DNA of 64,000 nucleotides from Xestospongia muta (taxonomy: Eukaryota > Porifera > Demospongiae > Haplosclerida > Petrosiidae), in NCBI GenBank assembly GCA_963693285.1, contig OY848931.1, forward strand, positions 2,306,144-2,370,143, in the 5' to 3' direction. The position numbers and the translations under genes are program-made. Below are positions 1 through 13,244 of the stretch, piece by piece. The stretch's first letter is position 1; each line of letters begins with the position of its first letter. The notes under the pieces are model-generated. The model saw only the letters and a program-made list of their open reading frames with translations. It ran no database searches and was not told the origin of the DNA.

Positions 1-146
1 AAGTAGTTTGGGTGTGCAATTGTGTATCCTTTGTTTGACAATGTGATGTTATACCTTTCCTGTTTACAACTCCATGTGATATTCTGCCTGGCACAGTGTG
101 CAACATGGCAAGTGGTCTCAAGATTGTTTTGGACTTTTAAGTGTCT

Positions 147-172
147 ATCTATCTATCTATCTATCTATATAC
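147..172. repeat. TCTA tetranucleotide microsatellite
   Basis: About six uninterrupted TCTA/CTAT units, followed by a short TATA-rich stretch. Confidence 0.9.
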
Positions 173-545
173 ACACTGTATATATATAGTGTGCATGCAT
201 GCATTTGTGTGTGTACCCATTTTTATAATTTTAATCTAATGTTATATGTGACTTTGAGAACAACAAATTAAATTAACTTAAAGATTATTATTACTTCTGC
301 CATGAGTGGCGTTGAATGCTAGCTTTGAATTGAGTGTGACTATATAAATTGTCATAGTATACATACTTGTATAGTAATAATTATGGATTATATAACTTTG
401 TGTGTGTGTCTATGTCTGTGTTGTGCATTTGATTTGAGTGTATTAATTTGTCCCACAGGTCTGCTATTATACCTGCTATTGTTAATAATATACCCAGATG
501 TTCAATTATTTAAACAATAAGACCAGTGACTTAAACAAGATAGAT

Positions 546-569
546 CAGATCAGGAGCACTCCTGATCTG
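546..569. repeat. Perfect short inverted repeat (hairpin)
   Basis: Arms CAGATCAGGAG and CTCCTGATCTG are exact reverse complements around a CA spacer. No oligo-T tract follows and no gene is adjacent, so there is no evidence of terminator function. Confidence 0.8.
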
Positions 570-991
570 GCTTATTGGAATATTAGCAGCATTATTATCT
601 TGCTATTATAGTTTGTTCACATTTTATGTTAGTCATCATACACACACAATGCATAGTTAAACAACTATTAGTTGTATAAGTCTTGTCTCTTTTAAGAAGT
701 AATAGAATATTTTCTTTGAACTGGAATAAGATAAGATAAATCTACAATAGATAACATAAAATGTTAACATACCACTGTTGTGTTTTCTCATTGATATAAC
801 AAATTACAAGACTAATAATGTAATGTAAATCAGGTTAATTTCAAAGTTGTTCACTTTTCACAAAAACCAGATTATTAATTTGGACATTTTTAATATAAGT
901 TATAGTAGTACTAATATGGACTTACAGTTGCTGTATGATCTAAATGTTATAATAAGGTTTTCAAACTAACCATGTAGATATTATAGTAGAT

Positions 992-1075
992 TGACCCCAG
1001 ACCACATAAGAAGCTCAGTTCTGACTACTATAGTAGAGTCACTAGAGTGACCCCAGACCACATAGGAAGCTCATT
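992..1075 (+). repeat. Duplicated ~27-bp segment
   Basis: The motif TGACCCCAGACCACATA with following (A/G)GAAGCTCA occurs at about 992-1018 and again at about 1048-1075, spaced by 56 bp. It is a small local tandem duplication without coding content. Confidence 0.8.
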
Positions 1076-2317
1076 TATGACCGCACTACATGAAGTTGAT
1101 AGTTCAACGTTCTATATAAACAGATAGGATAAGGTAATAGTACAATTGTATATTATAATCATAAGAATGAAGCTGCTAACTCTATGAAAGAACACTAGAA
1201 ATTTGGATATTAATACTTAGTAAAGAAAACAACATGTCTATTACTTTGGTAATCTTAATGATGTATTGTTTGCATTGTAAGTACCATTGCCAGTACTGAA
1301 TTATGTGTTGGTGATGCATGAACACGAAACATGAAAACACGATGAATAAGGTAACTTCAGTCATTCAGTCATGTATATGTACATATACATTTAGTAGATT
1401 ATTTACATGTATAAAGTATTAGGGTAAGGTTGTCAATAAAAGAATGCTATATTTTAATCACTTACCTACTTCTGACAATAAGTTCCCAATGTGCTGGTCT
1501 ACTTGTCATACTAAAAGTACTTGGATAGATCAGTAATGTATAGCCTAATGTATGAAGGAAAGATAAGTCAGGAATAAGTGACATATTAGTATAGAAAAAC
1601 ATTGAGACAATAAGATATTATAGTATTTTGAAAGTAATCAACATGGATGTCTATATTTGGTGTAAATATATCTTAGCTTACTTCTCTGGTACATTTGAAC
1701 AATAGAGGAGGAGACACATGTTATTACTAGGCTACCATTAAGATTTCATGATCATTATTAATATAAAGTCACATAAGGATGATCATGGTAAGTAAAATGG
1801 GACTATCAAGTCTTCAACTAGTGTTATTTTAGTTCATGTTCATTAGTACATGTGTATTAAGTAAGAATACTAATAAACACAAAGTAGTATGTATATATTT
1901 GCTACTACACTCCCTTCAATTAAGCTAGTTAGAAACATTAAGGCTTGTTTTTTTAATCTCTTACTTAATTATGGCTAAACTAAGTGCAAGTGTAGTAGAC
2001 AATTAGTTATTAGGACATGTGAAGTATATAAAAATATAATTGAGTATATACCCAAAATAATAACAACTAATATACTTCCTGTCTAATCTAGTTATTTACT
2101 TGATTAGTCAAGACATCATACATTGGAGTATAAGATTTGAAAAGCAGTTTAAGACTTGTGTTTCAAAGAGGTGGATCAAGACAAAACAGCCATACCATAT
2201 ATATGGGTATACCCAAACCATAATAACACGATGACATAAAATACCTGATATCTCCTCACACTGTGGTAAGCTATTTTGTTCTGGAGTTTGTTAAATGGAG
2301 AAAAAAAGTTACTATAA

Positions 2318-2320
<3 letters not shown>

Positions 2321-2354
<34 letters not shown>
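2321..2354. repeat. TA dinucleotide microsatellite
   Basis: About 17 uninterrupted TA units. Confidence 0.95.
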
Positions 2355-2356
<2 letters not shown>

Positions 2357-5300
2357 TGTGATGACTAATGTATGTTGACTTTCTTTACAGTTTTTAGTAT
2401 GAACTACAGTGGATTGACCTGCTCCTTCTGCTGGCCATTGATCACTTTAACCACACCTTTATTAAATACTTAATATTAGAGGTGTGACAGTTATATATTA
2501 TGTAGTATGTCTATAATTATAGTAGTTTGTATAAACTATAGTTATATAATAATAAATTACACTGTGGTATTGCAACATATATGTACGCATGACATTTAGT
2601 TATAGTTAATGGATTATTTTGATTTTGTCTGCTACAAAATTTGTCTCCTGAGACAGACTATTTACTAGTAAATAATGTCCTGAAATAATTTACAATTTAC
2701 TAGTCAATACTTCTAATGACTATGACAATAATTAGTAACAATTATTTATTTGTAATTAATGAATATGAGTGACTATTGAGTGTAACTGAACAAAATAGAA
2801 ATCTTATGATTGTTAATCACATGTAACCTTGACATTACCATATTTTGTAATTAGTCATCATCTGTAACAAAAAACACAAGTAAGTATTTTGTGTGTGTTA
2901 CAACAAACAACAACATTATATGTGACATGTAAATGAGTGACATTTTGTAACTTACTATCACGTATTATAATGTAGAGAGAACCCAACAAGATAATTGTCA
3001 TTTCACTCCTTCAGTGATAATAGCTCTCTCTCTCTTTCCCTCTCTTTATATACAGAAAACATTTGTCATCAATGTTCAATGTAACATGTCAAGCTCAATT
3101 GAATTATATTATAGTATAATATATTATATTATATTAATGAGGACATTTCCTCTACAGGAGTCAATTCAGCACACAAACATAGGGTCTAGTGTCACTGTCA
3201 TAGGAGGGAAAGACTGTCCTCCTCTAAATGATTCTGGTTTAGGTATAGTTAACACTAACATTCCCTGAATGGGTACTTTAATGGTTCAGGAGTTCTGGAA
3301 GAATTAATGTTAGGGATGTTAGTGTATTAATCCAGTCTAAACTAGAAATATTCAAAATCATTCATGTGCTCTTGCAATTAATTGCATGTTGGAGCAACAT
3401 AGTTCACATAATATTTTAGAACTTTCAGTGATAGGGCCATTGTTCTACTGAGTCTTAACACCTACCCAATGAGTGACTAAATTTAATTTCATTTTGGTTA
3501 GTAAACTAGCATCTTGAGGAAAATCAAAACAAGTAATATTAATAAAAACATTAGATAATATTGTACAACGTTTTCCAAAGTTGTTCCTTTAATTTTTTCA
3601 GGATATAAGCCATATTTAAGCAGTAAATACTCTAGCTTTCATAATTGCAATACACGTAATTATGTGTCATTACAGTTAGTGGTAGCTACATATTAAATGT
3701 TCCTTATAAGAAGATCTCTTGTTAACATAATTATTACCAAATACAAACCATTTAATAATTATGAACAAATAAATTAACAAGTACAGGAAATGTGCTAATG
3801 TAATGACTACATCTTAAACATAACCATAACACTGATATTAATTGTATAAATTATGTTGATGATGTGTACTTACTATCTGTGTCACATTGAGTTATCAAAT
3901 TTTGCTGACACTTGAGAAAGAGAAGTTTGTATATTGAGGATTATTGTTTAGAATAGGATCTTTTGGAACATGACTCACTGAAGTGATATTGACATTAATA
4001 ACTTGGGTATACTTTCGTTCATTTATAATTACTGATAATGTAATATAATAACTTTTACTGTAAGTAGTATATTAACTGATTCAGTACACGAGAATGTTGA
4101 TCTTCTAGGTCATGTCAAATGTTCTGAACTAGATATCTCACCTTGGCTGTACAATATGTGACATGGCTAATAAATACACAATATGTATGGCGTTGACAAC
4201 TCACTGATGTCCGAATACATAGTCTTGTACTAATACTATTTTGAGTTAATGTGATCTAAATTATGCTACAATAACATTATCAGACAAACCATGGAGATAC
4301 TATGCCATGTTGCCTTTTCTCACTGCTACACTACATGCAGTTACATACAGATATATTATTTGTGCTTTCTGTAAGCAATATGTAGAGACTGTTGAAATTT
4401 TGTCATCATTATTCTTAATTTCTAATTTACTACCAACTACTATAGCTCATTTAGGACCTATTGCTTCACTACAAACCAAGGTATTATATCTATTTGCCCA
4501 TCTGTGATATGTCCTCTCATCCATTCGTCCTTTAACCCATACTTCAAATCCATTCATCTGTGAGCTGCACACACATTCATCTATTCATTCATCCATCTGT
4601 CCATCCATCCATTCATTACCAATATACCTATATTTTTTAGCTTTATTTAATCATCATTAGTAGTATTGGATATTGCACAATAACTTCTTGTTGTATCTTC
4701 AACTGTACAGGAACTTAACTCTCCTTAAGGAAGCAAATAGTTAGTTTTTAAACTAACTTACTATGCTTCAGTCGAAACTGATCATCCTTACAAACAAGCC
4801 TGATCTTACATTTCAGAGTCCAGTTCCCAGACCAGGTTTAATAAATTAGTCTGAAATTTGATCCTAAATGTGGTTTTGCACAATAAGAAGCCAAAGGACA
4901 ATCAATATTCTGATTTCAACACTTTGGATTAGACACTCCTGGTGGACTGGTTCTCATACCTGTGTATTCTGATTTTGAACTAAATGTAGCACTAAAAGGA
5001 TCCATTTCTGCACTTCTCTATTTATCCATTCATTCTACCACCATCCATCTATTCATATAATCACCCATCCATTTGTTCATCTATCTATTTATTCAGCCAT
5101 CCATTCATTCATTCATTAAGCCATCCATCTATCCATTCATTGATTTATCCATTAATCTATATAATAATTTTATATACTTTAGGTAATAAAGTAGAATATG
5201 AGAAATGGACAAATTCAATCATTATATCATCAAATTTTAACTTATTAGTTAAGAATGATTGAGAGACAGCAAACAGGTGATGGTCATATGGGAATCATGA

Positions 5301-5640
5301 GGTCATAATACGTATGTCACTATTGTCTTTATCTCTTTAGTGTTTGTCTCTGTTGGAGAAAGAATTAGTTACTTTGGTTGCTATGTGCACAGGTATACTT
5401 GTCTTTGAAGATCTCAACCTTCTAGGTCAGTGAAATAAACAGAGCATACAAGATGCAAGTTATTGTCTGAATGTACATGTACCGTATGCTGCCATTGACT
5501 AGTATGCTTTGATTAACCTCTCCTTTTTTCAATAGAGAAATCACCTGTTAGTTATTATCCTAATGATACTGAAAAAACTGATATGAGAATTGTTCAAGCT
5601 GCTGCTCAAGAGGTAATGATATTACTTAATTATTCAGAAT

Positions 5641-5667
5641 ACTCTCTCTCTCTCTCTCTCTCTCTAG
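5641..5667. repeat. CT dinucleotide tract in the intron after exon f
   Basis: About 13 CT units. Other copies of the array carry a CT or GA tract at the same place beside exon f/g, for example at 10376, 20150, 36246 and 47725. Confidence 0.85.
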
Positions 5668-6505
5668 TTAGCTATTTGTTTCTATAACTCAAGAAATGGC
5701 TCACAAATATTGTTGTCTTTATTTCCAACTTCATTTTCTAACTCAAAGTCATATATTTGGTTACGTCAATGAAGTTCTCTCTGGCATGGAAGAGGTCGAA
5801 GGAGAGAAACAACCTGCAAACTAGTTGTAAGATATTTGACTGAAAGAGAGAGCCTCTGAACAGCATATAGAGTGAGATAAAAAGAGATAGATAAGATGTA
5901 CAATACATAGATGACTATCGGATTGATGGATAGGTACGCATATTACTATTGGACAGAATACTTAATACAGAAGTAAATGGACACTGCATTTTATATTTAC
6001 AGGAGACATTAGTGTTGTTAATGATTAACATATTATCTGATGGCAAACTCAAGGTCTCCTCTAAAAATGCTATAAGCAATAGTCTGAGTAATGGATCTAG
6101 TGAAACCTTCTGAGAATTTCATGATGAACCATGTGGGTAAGTCTCATTCTAATACTGATAAAGTAATCAAGATATTTGTGGCCTTCATTCATATTGATAA
6201 TCAGTTGACTCTAGAGTAAGAATGAATGAATAGATGGATAGATGGGTAGTGGATTGATGTGTGGGTGGGTAGATTTATAGAAGGATGGATTTATATTTTA
6301 AACAGAGGAATGAATTTATAGATGATTGTACAAAAAGAAAGGTATAGCTAAGTAGTTAGTATTTCTATGTACTATTATGTAGCAATGTATTGAACAGTTA
6401 TCTCTCTCTGATGACTTGACAAAGACAGCCTGAAAGAAGTTGATAAGGTAAGAAGTACAACACTTCTGTTTGCAATAAAATACCTTATTTTTTGATATTA
6501 TTAAT

Positions 6506-6509
<4 letters not shown>

Positions 6510-6541
<32 letters not shown>
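6510..6541. repeat. TA dinucleotide microsatellite
   Basis: About 16 TA units between exon-like blocks h and k. Paralogous copies at 7890 and 48550 have only a short TATTTATAT here, so the expansion is specific to this copy. Confidence 0.9.
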
Positions 6542-6542
<1 letters not shown>

Positions 6543-6889
6543 ACTGTAAATAGTCTTTTAGCTGCCCTTTATTGTGTAATTATGTCTCTCTCTCTTTCTC
6601 TCTCTCTCTCTCCTCTTCTCTTTTTTCTCTGTCTATCTTTTTATCAATTTGTTTATCCAGTTATTCATTCATCTGCCATTCATTTATCTATTTGTTCATC
6701 CATCTATCTACCCATTCATTAATCCATTCACCAATTCATTTATTCAATCAACCATTAGGTGGTTCCAACCAGATTGTTCTGTTGATCGCAATGCATCAGA
6801 CCTTGAACTAAAGACAATAGATACTCTAGTTGTCAATTATTGTAAGTCCTCATGACCAAGTGGTATTTGTTGAAGGCATAAATGTAAGA

Positions 6890-7370
6890 TAGCATCTTTG
6901 GTAAATGTAATGCAGCTTGTCCAAAAGCTGATGTAGCATAATCCTTTAATTAACCATTAAGTACAGACTATATAAAGAGATAGGACATAATATAATATAT
7001 AATTCGTAGATCATAATTACACACAATACAATTACAAATAAAGTGGTAAAGATCACAGAGAAGAGATATCACATAATTTTAAAGGACAACATGCTATTTG
7101 ATCCTCAGTAGTAACCAGTATATAAAATGTACATCTCCATATACATGTATAAGTACACATTCTAATGTTTATAATTTATCAAATCATATCTTTGAATAGG
7201 TTAACTATCTCTATCACTACTTCTTACTCAATAGACCCTTGTAGATGCCAATATTGACCTCTAACATGAGCCTCACTCACCTAAAATAGGTTTGGGATGT
7301 TTATTCACAGCAGTATCACCAGTGAATTGCTAATGGCATTATTGGACATACATGTAAAAGAGGTGGTTCT
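6890..7370 (-). pseudogene. Inverted fragment with MYCBP2-like exons p and q
   Basis: The strand switches inside the plus-strand series. On the minus strand, 7210-7300 reads SEAHVRGQYWHLQGSIE, then a stop, then EVVIEIVNLF. This matches the human MYCBP2 stretch with SHWWMKGS followed by SEIIIKLIKDM. At 7075-7115 the minus strand reads TEDQIACCPLK, and at 6895-6960 a decayed form of exon q (GQ..LHL). Order on the minus strand follows the gene. Stops show it is broken. It is a small inverted copy wedged between plus-strand exons k and h. Confidence 0.55.
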
Positions 7371-9060
7371 AATGTGTCCTTTTACACAGATGCCCGTCAT
7401 GAATGTTCTGAAGATAAAGAAGTGCATCCACAAAAGTTTCATCAATACTATGAGCAATAGTCTGAGTAATGGATCTAGTAAAACCTGAGAATTTCATGAT
7501 GAACATGTGGTAAGTCTCATTCTATTACTGTAACTTATGATAAAGTAATCAAGATATTTGCAGCCTTTATTCATATTGATAATCAGTTGACTCTAGAGTA
7601 AGAATGGACGAATAGATGGACAGATGGGTAGTTGATTGATGTGTGGGTGGGTAGATTAATAGAGGGATGGATTTATATTTTTAAACAGAGGAATGGGTTA
7701 ATAGATGATTGTACAAAGAATGAGGTATAGATAGATAAGTAGTTAGTATTGCTATGTACTATCATATAGCAATGTATCGAACAGCTATTTCTCTGATGGA
7801 CCTGACAAGGACAGCCTGAAAGAAGTTGATAAGGTAAAAAGTACAACACTACTATTTGCATTAAAATACCTTATTTTTGATATTATTAATGTGATATTTA
7901 TATCTAGTGTAAGTAGTCGAGAGTAGTCGTTTAGGTGCCCTATATTGTGTAAGTTGGCTAGCCACTAGTCATGATGGTTGGAAGACTCTCATAGTACCTG
8001 AAGGTGATGAACAGCATGAAGTTGTGCATTTTGAGTTACATGGAGTTCAAAATAACATACTAGCTAGACAAGTTGAAAAACCTGATCATCCTGCTTCTAT
8101 GCCTATCCAACTACTACTATTGCTATGCAAAACAACTGTGAAACCGAGGCATTTAGATCATTTATATTATTGACTTCACAGTTAAAAAGAGAATTGATGT
8201 ACTGTCATGCCATTCATTCATCCATATAATTTTATTGACTTATCTATCTATCCATGTATCCATTCAGGTATTCAATAGTCTCCTCAATTCAAAGAAAGAG
8301 AAGAAGAAAAGACAGATTCTAACTTTGAACAAACAGAAGAACCCTCATTGATGACCAAATGTGCTCTTCAACAGTCATATCTACGGTCTACTAAAATCAG
8401 TCTGTCAACATATCATTGACTCATGTATTATTCTTCCATATATTAAACTAAGAGGCTTTGCTACAATGACTAATGTGACAGTCCTACTACGTTTTGGTTA
8501 AAGCGGTATAGCTGAGACAGTTAAGTCAGCTGCTACTATCAATCAACTTGGCTTCTGAGACTGTTATTGGTAATGTGCTGTCTGTACAAGTTAAAGTGAA
8601 AGTGCAGGGCTCATACATATTACAGGTGGATGTGTCAATTGACATGTTGGAGCCACCACTTTTACATGTAGATATGCAATGATGCCATCAGTTAAGTTGC
8701 CCAATAGTACTTAGATGAATAAAGTCCCACCATACCTAGTCACTAATTTATTGTTTGTACATATACATAATATAAACATTACACATATTAGTGATATAGT
8801 ATAATTATGAGTTATTGTATCATTACAATAGAAAGTCACTGGTGATACTGCTGTGTCTTCATTGATACTAGAAGCTCCCATAGATCGTAAACCTGTTGTA
8901 GGTGATTCTCATGTTCAATGTACATTTTTTGTACTGGTTAATGAGGGCCAAATACCATGTGGTCCTATAAAGACTATTGCTTTTTGAAGAGCCTATGTGG
9001 GATCTATTCTTATATTCATAGTGATCTTTACTACTTTATTTGTAATTGTATATAGTATAA
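7370..9060 (+). pseudogene. MYCBP2-like DOC domain and helical region, broken copy
   Basis: After a second piece of exon h (7440-7500) the plus strand carries a DOC-like exon at about 7920-8180: SHDGWKTLIVPEGD, then HFELHGVQNNILARQVE, then after a frame change NCETEAFRSFILLTSQ. The last part matches MYCBP2, where RQV is followed by a NCEAETLR.FRLITSQ motif. Exon m follows at 8270-8340 (LLNSKKEKKKRQ), then CQHIIDSCIILPYIKL at about 8400-8455, exon o at 8560-8640 (VLSVQVKVKVQGSYILQVDV), and 8835-8980 with ILEAPIDRKPVVGDSHVQCT and EGQIPCGPIKTI. In the intact family the DOC fold sits upstream of the catalytic C-terminus. Frame shifts and stops make this a pseudogene. Confidence 0.65.
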
Positions 9061-9114
9061 TATGAACATTTATTAAGTAGTGCTAATGATCTATGAATTA
9101 TATTATATTATATT

Positions 9115-9886
9115 ATATTAGGTGTGGCACTCAAGATGACTCCACCCACCTGCCACTAAAACAAAGTGCTGACAATATGTGATGTCAGATCTTTTATACA
9201 GTGGGACTTTTAAGTGCATTTTGTTAAATGCTTATAAGTTAGCCATAAGAGTACTTCACAATCTTTATATGTTTAGATAAAGAAGACTCAATGCAAGAAA
9301 TCATCATAGGTACTCTAGCATATTCCACCACTACTTTTAAGTTCTAAATCATCCTTTAGTCATATCAGAGGTCTTCTGATATTACAGAAGGGTACATTAG
9401 AAATAAACATCCTTTATTAAGATGTAGTCTATATTCTAACATAGACAATCAGTCTTAATTTCATGCAAAAATGAAATACTGGCTACTGGTACTTACATGT
9501 CCTATAGTGATGGTAAAGCTGTTGTAATTGTTCTTATCACAGTGTACTTTCTTCATAGATAAGTATCCAATTTTCAAGCTTGATTGCCATGTTATGGAGC
9601 AAATTCCAGTGATAAAACTTCCAGCTCTTGGTTGTTCAGCTAGTGGTCAAAATAAAGTCCAGCTTTGACCTGTTGAAGGTAATAAATACAGGCAGTTAAA
9701 CAAGTCATTGCAGTCATTTCATTGTTTAGGAAGGAGATCTCTTTCTATGGAAAATGTAAAGGCTTTCCAAGAAGGAACTATCTGGAGGATACATTTACAG
9801 AACCCTCACAAAAACATTTTTCAAAAAAGTCAGTTCAGTGGTAAAAGACAAAAGAAACCTAACAGAAAATGCATGGAGTTTCATTG
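9115..9886 (+). pseudogene. Block T, copy 1
   Basis: Starts with a scrap of the Cys-rich exon end (GCGTQD..THLPLKQSADN, then IFYT) joined to a block reading KYPIFKLDCHVMEQIPVI and LPALGCSASGQNKVQL at 9560-9670, then RRSLSMENVKAFQEGTI at 9733-9785. Four copies exist: here, 14640-15415 (plus), 38575-39000 and 39050-39745 (minus). The minus copies show that this block normally leads into exon a. Copies 1 and 2 end at the same base, just after CATGGAGTTTCATTG, and then join unrelated sequence, so that point is a shared rearrangement breakpoint. Function of the encoded segment is not recognised. Confidence 0.6.
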
Positions 9887-10375
9887 TATTAGAATGAGAC
9901 TTACCACATGGTTCATCATGAAATTCCCAGAAGGTTTCACTAGATTCATTACTCAGACTATTGCTTATAGCATTTTTAGAAGAGACCTTGAGTTTACCAT
10001 CAGATGTTAATCATTAACTCCACTAATTTGTCCTGTAAATATAAAATGCAGTGCCATTTACTATGTATTAAATATTCTGTCCAATAGTAACATGTATGTC
10101 TAAATGTACCTATCCATCAATCTGATAGTCATCCATGTATTGTGCATCTAATCTCTCTTTTTATCTCACTCTATCTGCTGTTCAGAGGTTCCCTCTTTCA
10201 GTCAAATATCTTACAACTAGTTTGCGGGTTGTTTCCCTCCTTCGACCTCTTCCATGCTAGAGAGAACTTCACTGACATTAGCAAATACATGACTCTGAGT
10301 TAGAAATGAAGCTGGAAATAAAGACAACAATATTTGAGAGCCATTTCTTGAACTAAAGAAACAAATGGCTAACTA
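9887..10375 (-). pseudogene. Inverted copy of exons h and g
   Basis: Reverse complement of the 5690-6150 region. On the minus strand it contains the block-h end (FHDEP.G), the intron with TGTCCAATAGTAACATGTA, and the exon g region ending at the GA tract. It begins directly at the breakpoint that ends block T. Confidence 0.6.
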
Positions 10376-10571
<196 letters not shown>

Positions 10572-10579
10572 GAAATGTA

Positions 10580-11370
10580 TAGGAATTAAACACAAGTGAT
10601 AGTTTTATCCTTACAGTAATATTTTGCAATTACTACACATCTCTCAATTTTGCCAACAATACATTTTGTTTGCAGTTCTATTAGAAAGTGATGTCGTATC
10701 CTGTATTATCTTTTGGTTTGTGAACTAAATTGTGCTGGTACTACATACCATATAAGACTGTGGGTATTAACATAACATGTAAGAATTGTAAGGAACTAGT
10801 ATAACCTTGTACTAGTTCTAAACATTAAAGCCTTTGTTTAGAATGCATTCTATTTCACTATTATAGAGACACCCTGGTAGTACTCCTATGAGTATTAATG
10901 TAGACAAATTTTATAAGATTAAGCTGTAATTTTTTCTAGTGGTTTTGTACACACAACACTGTGCATACGTGTACCTTTTATAAACTTGTACTTTGACTAA
11001 AAGAGAATGTACAGGTGAAGTTATAATGGAGGAATTCCACACTGAAAAAGAATGTTTTAATCTTCAATAAACATTATTTTCTAATCTATACATTGCATGA
11101 ATTGATAGTTGGTGGTGACATAACATGTGTAATAATTACACTACCAGTAACTGTTGGTGGAGTAACATATCTAATTATGCTTTGAGTGTTCTCCTGATCT
11201 CATGTCTAAATAAAGTAGATGGTTTGTGAGGACCTGTTAGTTACCATGAGAAATAAATTTGTCAGTTTGTTTTTGCCTGACCTTTATAGCAAGTATTTTA
11301 CATGACTACCACCAATGTCAAGCATGCTAGCACTCACTTGTATAATCTCAATAACTGTAACTGTCAATAT
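10580..11370. repeat. Duplicated noncoding block, inverted partner at 46.38-47.1 kb
   Basis: This stretch is the reverse complement, with scattered differences, of 46360-47095: shared words include CTACCACCAATGTCAAGC/GTGGTAGTCAT and GACACCCTGGTAG. It contains the undisturbed site (11288-11307) matching the place where the terminal-repeat element at 45866 has inserted in the partner. No convincing coding frame was seen. It ends where exon a begins. Confidence 0.7.
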
Positions 11371-11379
11371 TCTTTCCAT

Positions 11380-12000
11380 TTAGGACCTATTGCTTCACTA
11401 CAACCCAAGGTATTATATCTATTTGCCTATCTGTCCATCTGTGATATGTCCTCTTTTCCATTCATCCATTAATCTATACTTCAATCCATCCATCTGTGAG
11501 CTGCACACCCTTTCATCCATTCATTCATCCATCTGTCTATCCATCCATCCATACAAATATACCTTGTTCTTGCTTTATTTAGTCCTCAGTAACAGTATTA
11601 GATATGGTACAACATACATTTCCTGTTGCATCTTCAACTGTACAAGAACTTAAAAATCTCCTTAAGGAAACATATGGCTATTTAGATGTTAAACTAACTC
11701 ATTATGTTCAGTTGAAACTGATCATCCTTACAAACAAACCTTAGTCTGACATTTCAGATTCCAGTTCCCAGACCAGGCTCAATAAATGAGTCTGAAATTT
11801 GATCCTAAATGTGGTAATGTGGTTAGCATGAGAAGAAGACAAACTGGCCAGTTTGTTGATTTTGTGTAAGAAAGCTTTTGATAGCAAAGTTCCACCTGCT
11901 ACAGAGACTGTTGTATAATCAATGATTGATATTAATTTTGACAAGCTATTTACTGATTTCAACACTTTTAATTAGACACTCCTCCTGGACTATTTCTCAG
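11380..12000 (+). pseudogene. Exons a, b and c, plus-strand copy
   Basis: LGPIASLQPK-like end of exon a is at 11383-11410, followed by an intron with ATCC/ATTC repeats (11455-11560). Exon b spans about 11590-11740 (STVQELKNLLKETYGYLDVK, then LTHYVQLKLIILTNKP) and is one of the clearest copies. Exon c follows at 11755-11990 with stops and a frame change (FVDS.. then TSYLLISTL on another frame), ending at DTPPGL. The run abuts a CT/TCTG tract. Confidence 0.6.
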
Positions 12001-12002
12001 GA

Positions 12003-12041
12003 TCTCTGTCTCTGTCTCTGTCTCTGTCTGTCTGTCTGTTT

Positions 12042-12070
<29 letters not shown>
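12003..12070. repeat. TCTG and TC repeat tract
   Basis: Mixed CTGTCT and TC units directly after exon c. Confidence 0.9.
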
Positions 12071-12074
<4 letters not shown>

Positions 12075-13240
12075 ATACAGCATTGTTCAATGTGGTTCCA
12101 ATATTAGCTCCAAACTTAATGTGAAGGGATCTTCCATTGGCTAAAATTGAAGCCATTGAATTGTTATGAAAGAAAGAGAATAAAGTGGAGATGCGGGTGG
12201 AGCTGGAGCTGATGGTAATAGCCTCCATTCATATTGATAACTAGAGGATTCTGGTGTAAAAATGGACGAATAGATGGATGGATGGGTAGATTGATTGATG
12301 GATGGATTTAGATTTTAACCAGAGAAATTGGACTTATTGATGATTGGACAAAGAGAGAGATGTAGATAATTACTTAGTATTTCTATCTAATATCATATAG
12401 TAATGTCTTGAAGAGTTCTATGCATGTTCAACTACGTTGCTATGCAAAAAGAATGTAAAACAGAGGTACTTAGATTATTTGGATTATTGAGTAGAGTGAA
12501 TTGATACATCATTCATTCATCCAACCAATGGCAACCATTCGTTCATTTATATGATTTTATTATCTATACTTACTATTCAACCCTCAATTATACATTCATG
12601 GTTAATATATACTATCATATTATGCCTCTATAGTCATTACACTGCAGGGCAAAACAATTGTGTTTGATGAAAGCATCAATGTAATGAGAATATACAGTAG
12701 CTCATTTGACCAATTTAACTGCTTTTTGTTGCTTGAAATGTCCATAATCTCTGGCATGTGGTATTGATATAAACTAGTAATTTGTAGTGATATCACTTTT
12801 GTGGATGTACTTCTTGTATTTTCAGAACATTCATGGCATCTATATTAAAAAGATAAATGAATATGTCTTGTTGTATAATGATTATAAAACAAAATATTTT
12901 CAATTCTCAAGTGTTAATATTTTTTCCATTGTTATGTTATGATACAATGGCGTGTTTCATTGCCTCTTATAACTGTCTAATTTCTTTGGCAATTGTTATG
13001 ATCAGTCCATTGAATGACTAACCTCATTGCAACAAGTTCATGTTTTTAGTGCTTTTGTTCTTACATTAAAGAGTCATGTTATAATGTATAGAGACTGGAT
13101 ATAATATGGGTGTCCTATACAGGAAAAAACATCACCTTGATACAATATTTTTGATCTGTTTTAACTGTAACAATGTATTAACTCCGATATAAGTAGTGAC
13201 TCTTCTGATGTATCATTGTGTGATGACAAGGATAGATAAT
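12071..13240. repeat. Duplicated, mostly noncoding block with an empty insertion site
   Basis: 12140-12540 resembles the reverse complement of 41560-41960, including a decayed DOC tail (CKTEVLRLFGLL at 12445-12490). 12600-13200 resembles the reverse complement of 47100-47460 and of 49010-49215 plus 49674-49800. The continuous sequence at 12830-12880 is the uninterrupted version of the site occupied by the terminal-repeat element at 49221-49673. No intact gene is seen. Confidence 0.6.
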
Positions 13241-13244
13241 CCAC

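Larger units (their letters stand above)
1..4265. other. AT-rich region without recognisable genes
   Basis: No open stretch here resembles a protein family I know, and none of the repeat blocks of the rest of the window occurs. It holds simple repeats (TCTA near 147-172, TA at 2321-2354), an 11-bp-arm hairpin at 546-569 and a duplicated segment at 992-1075. An open stretch at 3014-3268 is low in complexity at its start and shows no domain. The first shared block begins near 4270, so this looks like the left flank of the array. Confidence 0.6.
4270..6890 (+). pseudogene. Plus-strand exon series a-b-c-e-f-h-k of the MYCBP2-associated array
   Basis: Exon-like islands lie in order: a (about 4385-4480, ending TASLQTK-like at AAG|gtatta), b (4655-4790, degenerate), c (4800-5012, with GGLVLIPVYSDFELNVALKG near its end), e (5340-5428, LSLLEKELVTLVAMCT), f (5536-5612, DTEKTDMRIVQAAAQE), h (6000-6135, ILSDGKLKVSSKNAISNSLS, stop near the end) and k (6755-6885, then SVDRNASDLELKT). 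The introns between them carry ATCC/ATTC tetranucleotide runs, a CT run and a TA run. Stops and frame changes interrupt the series. The same exons recur elsewhere in the window on both strands, which is how their limits were set. I cannot name the domain they encode; they precede the DOC-like exon, so they are probably an upstream part of the same giant gene (inference). Confidence 0.55.

Noticed and set aside
546..569. Hairpin as a transcription terminator
   Set aside because: No T-run, no adjacent gene, and the genome is eukaryotic.
6572..6811. Plus-strand CT/ATTC-rich frames before exon k (also 27343-27661 and 50014-50308)
   Set aside because: They are low-complexity intron repeats read as Ser/Leu/Phe/His; only the end after the repeat matches exon k.
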